Of a DNA stretch of 44,858 nt, positions 42,621 to 44,858 are shown piece by piece (positions within the stretch are counted from its first letter, which is position 1; each line of letters opens with the position of its first letter). Below the pieces are notes generated by a model that was not told the DNA's origin, made no database searches, and was given only the letters and a program-made list of their open reading frames with translations. The translations under genes were made by a program, and so were the position numbers. This DNA is from Desulfobacterales bacterium (GTDB taxonomy: Bacteria > Desulfobacterota > Desulfobacteria > Desulfobacterales > JAAELO01): positions 1 to 44,858 of the forward strand of contig JAAELO010000330.1 of the NCBI GenBank assembly GCA_024226555.1. The letters run 5' to 3'.

Positions 42621-42671
42621 AGCTAATTTTAAATAAATCATAATTACATATCTTCAATAAACATCTATTTT

Positions 42672-42700
42672 TTGACATTTCCTGTTTTTTTTAATATTAT
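42672..42700 (+). promoter_or_regulatory. Predicted promoter of the chemoreceptor gene
   Basis: -35 TTGACA (42672-42677), 17-bp spacer, -10 TATTAT (42695-42700), about 80 bases before the ATG. Strong sigma70-type match, divergent from pabA. Confidence 0.6.
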
Positions 42701-42779
42701 ACTTAAGAAACATACCGAAAAATCCTAATTTTTTACTAATCTTTACAATAATTTATTAATTTTTAGCTCAGAGTAATTA

Positions 42780-44462
42780 ATGAATAAAAATCTTTTCGCT
42801 ATAAAACTTAAAAACAGTATCCAAATAAGATTAAGCTTATATATCATTATAATGTTAACGCTTGTTCTTTCTTGCTTTTCATACCTAAGCTACTCGGTAA
42901 CAAAAGATAAAATGTATCTGGACATAAACAGATTTGCCGAAATAACTCTTAAACAGCTAACACAGAGCTTGGTTATTCCCATATGGGAATTCAATGAGAA
43001 ACAGATTGATAAAACACTTGTATCTGCAATGAGTGATCGCTCAATATACGCCATAATGATTCTTGAAAAAGGTCAGAAAAATGTTTCAATAGGCAAAATT
43101 CGTGATGATAAATGGGGGATTATCAACAATATTAAAGATATCAAAGGTGATTATATTATAAAAACCGGTGATATCAAAAAAGAAAATAAAATTATTGGCC
43201 AGGTAAATATATATATCACTACAAAATTCATCAAAGAAAATCTCCAGAATCTTCTGTTTTACGATATTACACTTTTATTTGTTACAGATTTGAGTCTGAT
43301 GTTTACAATGTTCTTTATTATTAGAATTCTTTTGATCGTTCCAATAGGTAAAATTTCTGAATATATAAGCAGATTGAAAGAGGGAGAACTGTCTGCTGAC
43401 CTTAAAGTGGGAAAGTTTAGAAATATACTTGATGACAACAAAGATTTAAATGAACTTGAACGGATGAGTTACGAGCTTAAGGAGATGGCTGAAGGCCTTA
43501 ACAAAAAAGCAAATATCGCTGCCAAAATAGCTGATGGTAACCTTATGCAGGAAGTTGAGACATTCTCAGGTAAAGATATTTTAGGGCTTTCACTTACTGA
43601 TATGATAATAAGTTTAAACAAAGTTATATCAGAAGTTTATGAAGCTGTATCACAGGTTAATGCAGGAGCCGCCCAAATTTCAAATTCAAGTAGCGAGCTC
43701 TCCCAGGGGGCGACCCAGCAAGCATCATCCCTTCAGGAGATAACTTCCAAGATGATAGATTTCAGTTCCCAGACAAAAAAAGCTGCTGAAAATGCATCTG
43801 AGGCTAACAAAGAAACAGAGCTTGCAAAACTTGCTGCTGAAGATGGTACAAGACAGATGCAAAAAATGTTATCTGCCATGGAGGGTATCTCAAAATCAAG
43901 TAAATCCATCGCTAAAATTATTAACACTATTGATGCAATTGCTTTCCAAACTAACCTTCTCGCTTTAAATGCCTCTGTTGAAGCTGCAAGGGCCGGTAAG
44001 CATGGCAAAGGCTTTGCTGTGGTTGCCCAGGAAGTGAGGCAACTTGCGACAAGGTGCTCTGAAGCTGCAAGCCATACTGAGGATCTTATTCAGGAGTCCT
44101 TTAACAGTGTTGAATTTGGTAGTGAAAATGCGAAAAGTACTGAAGAGGCTTTGGGGAATATCTTTGATCATATCTCAAAAGTAGTATCGCTAATGGATGA
44201 AATAGCAGTATCAAGTAATGAACAGGCCCAGGGAATTATTCAAATAAATGACAGATTAGCTATGATAGGTCAAATAACCCAGCAAAGTACCTCAAATGCG
44301 GTGGAGACAGCATCTGCTGTTGAAGAACTTTCTTCACAGGTTGCATTTGTTAAGCAACTATTCAGAAGGTTCAAATTAAAAGGATATAAACCAAAGAAAA
44401 TCAGAGATGATTACTACACCGCTGAGGTCACTCCAGAAGAGATAATAAAATTAGATCAGTAA
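42780..44462 (+). CDS. Methyl-accepting chemotaxis protein
   Basis: 560 residues. Two membrane helices (about 17-38 and 162-186) bracket a periplasmic sensor of about 120 residues (single-Cache-like, ligand unknown). A HAMP domain (about 187-240) is followed by a second HAMP-like stretch with [17 protein letters not shown]. The signalling coiled coil then holds the invariant hairpin tip [20 protein letters not shown], then [15 protein letters not shown]. No CheR-binding pentapeptide at the C-terminus (ends EEIIKLDQ). It transmits to CheW/CheA elsewhere in the genome. No other chemotaxis gene is present nearby. A 122-bp tandem repeat follows. Confidence 0.95.
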   Translation: MNKNLFAIKLKNSIQIRLSLYIIIMLTLVLSCFSYLSYSVTKDKMYLDINRFAEITLKQLTQSLVIPIWEFNEKQIDKTLVSAMSDRSIYAIMILEKGQKNVSIGKIRDDKWGIINNIKDIKGDYIIKTGDIKKENKIIGQVNIYITTKFIKENLQNLLFYDITLLFVTDLSLMFTMFFIIRILLIVPIGKISEYISRLKEGELSADLKVGKFRNILDDNKDLNELERMSYELKEMAEGLNKKANIAAKIADGNLMQEVETFSGKDILGLSLTDMIISLNKVISEVYEAVSQVNAGAAQISNSSSELSQGATQQASSLQEITSKMIDFSSQTKKAAENASEANKETELAKLAAEDGTRQMQKMLSAMEGISKSSKSIAKIINTIDAIAFQTNLLALNASVEAARAGKHGKGFAVVAQEVRQLATRCSEAASHTEDLIQESFNSVEFGSENAKSTEEALGNIFDHISKVVSLMDEIAVSSNEQAQGIIQINDRLAMIGQITQQSTSNAVETASAVEELSSQVAFVKQLFRRFKLKGYKPKKIRDDYYTAEVTPEEIIKLDQ

Positions 44463-44495
44463 AATCGGACAAAAGATCCTTTTATTTTAGAAGCA

Positions 44496-44858
44496 CTCAT
44501 AAAACTAATCCAAAAAACATGATTAGTTTTATTTAAGACGTTATGAAGTCTAACTTGAATAAAGAGGCACATAAAAAAACTTGAAATAAAATTTAAGCTT
44601 TTTTTATTTAATAAGCCCTCATAAAACTAATCCAAAAAACATGATTAATTTAATTTAAGACGTTATGAAGTCTAACTTGAATAAAGAGGCACATAAAAAA
44701 ACTTGAAATAAAATTTAAGCTTTTTTTATTTAATAAGCCCTCATAAAACTAATCCAAAAAACATGATTAGTTTTATTTAAGACGTTATGAAGTCTAACTT
44801 GAATAAAGAGGCACATAAAAAAACTTGAAATAAAATTTAAGCTTTTTTTATTTAATAA
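44496..44858. repeat. 122-bp tandem repeat, three copies, reaching the window edge
   Basis: Units start at 44496, 44618 and 44740, each beginning CTCATAAAACTAATCC. They are almost identical; copy 2 differs mainly in GATTAATTTAATTT where the others have GATTAGTTTTATTT. Each unit carries a 12-bp hairpin ATAAAACTAATC / GATTAGTTTTAT (44499-44510 and 44521-44532 in copy 1) and a second AT stem AAATAAA / TTTATTT. The first hairpin could end the chemoreceptor transcript. No coding frame crosses the units. Confidence 0.9.

Noticed and set aside
44496-44858. CRISPR array
   Set aside because: The 122-bp units are contiguous and nearly identical throughout; there are no short repeats separated by unique spacers.

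Overview
The window is an AT-rich bacterial chromosome segment that looks Gram-negative. Gene order (infC-rpmI-rplT-pheS-pheT; rimP-nusA-infB, rbfA-truB, rpsO, pnp-M16 protease), the NusA sequence style and an uncharacterised 111-residue protein family remind me of Desulfobacterota (former Deltaproteobacteria). That placement is recall and inference; nothing here was searched. No rRNA, tRNA or CRISPR array was recognised.

Region 1 (1-3300) is an accessory, decayed zone. It holds a TetR-family repressor running off the left edge with a striking palindromic operator/promoter, remnants of a serine recombinase and a methyltransferase, a scrambled copy of the thiolase 3' end, a single-chain nucleotidyltransferase-HEPN protein and several families of hairpin repeats. 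Region 2 (3300-7350) is a fadN-fadA type beta-oxidation operon behind a palindrome-rich promoter region. Region 3 (7350-13070, plus strand) has a compact three-gene cluster (alpha/alpha-barrel cyclase-like protein, hexapeptide acyltransferase, small acidic-tailed protein), a MITE-like element that abuts and seems to supply the ribosome-binding site of dusB, and an orphan molybdopterin enzyme.

Region 4 (13070-14750) contains a broken IS3-type element, yhbY, another gene remnant and a large palindromic repeat. Region 5 (14750-19600, minus strand) is the translation cluster infC-rpmI-rplT-pheS-pheT, with an apparent AUA start for infC and a hairpin-terminator in front of pheS. Region 6 (19890-22480) has a deaminase, proline dehydrogenase and an AraC regulator. 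Region 7 (22640-33230, minus strand) is the transcription/translation/RNA-decay block rimP-nusA-infB / rbfA-truB / rpsO / pnp-M16 protease. Its leader has a good promoter followed by two terminator-like hairpins. Region 8 (33470-39550) is a complete oligopeptide ABC importer (oppA-B-C-D-F). Region 9 (39710-42510) makes p-aminobenzoate for folate (pabA and a pabB-pabC fusion). Region 10 (42670-44858) is a chemoreceptor followed by a 122-bp tandem repeat that reaches the window edge.

Most of the window is conserved housekeeping sequence. The more unusual material lies in the repeats and in regulatory or start-site details: the MITE at dusB, the rpsO and infC starts, the rimP leader, the NusA minisatellite, the thiolase fragment flanking the MNT-HEPN gene, and the hairpin family with different stems but a shared tail.
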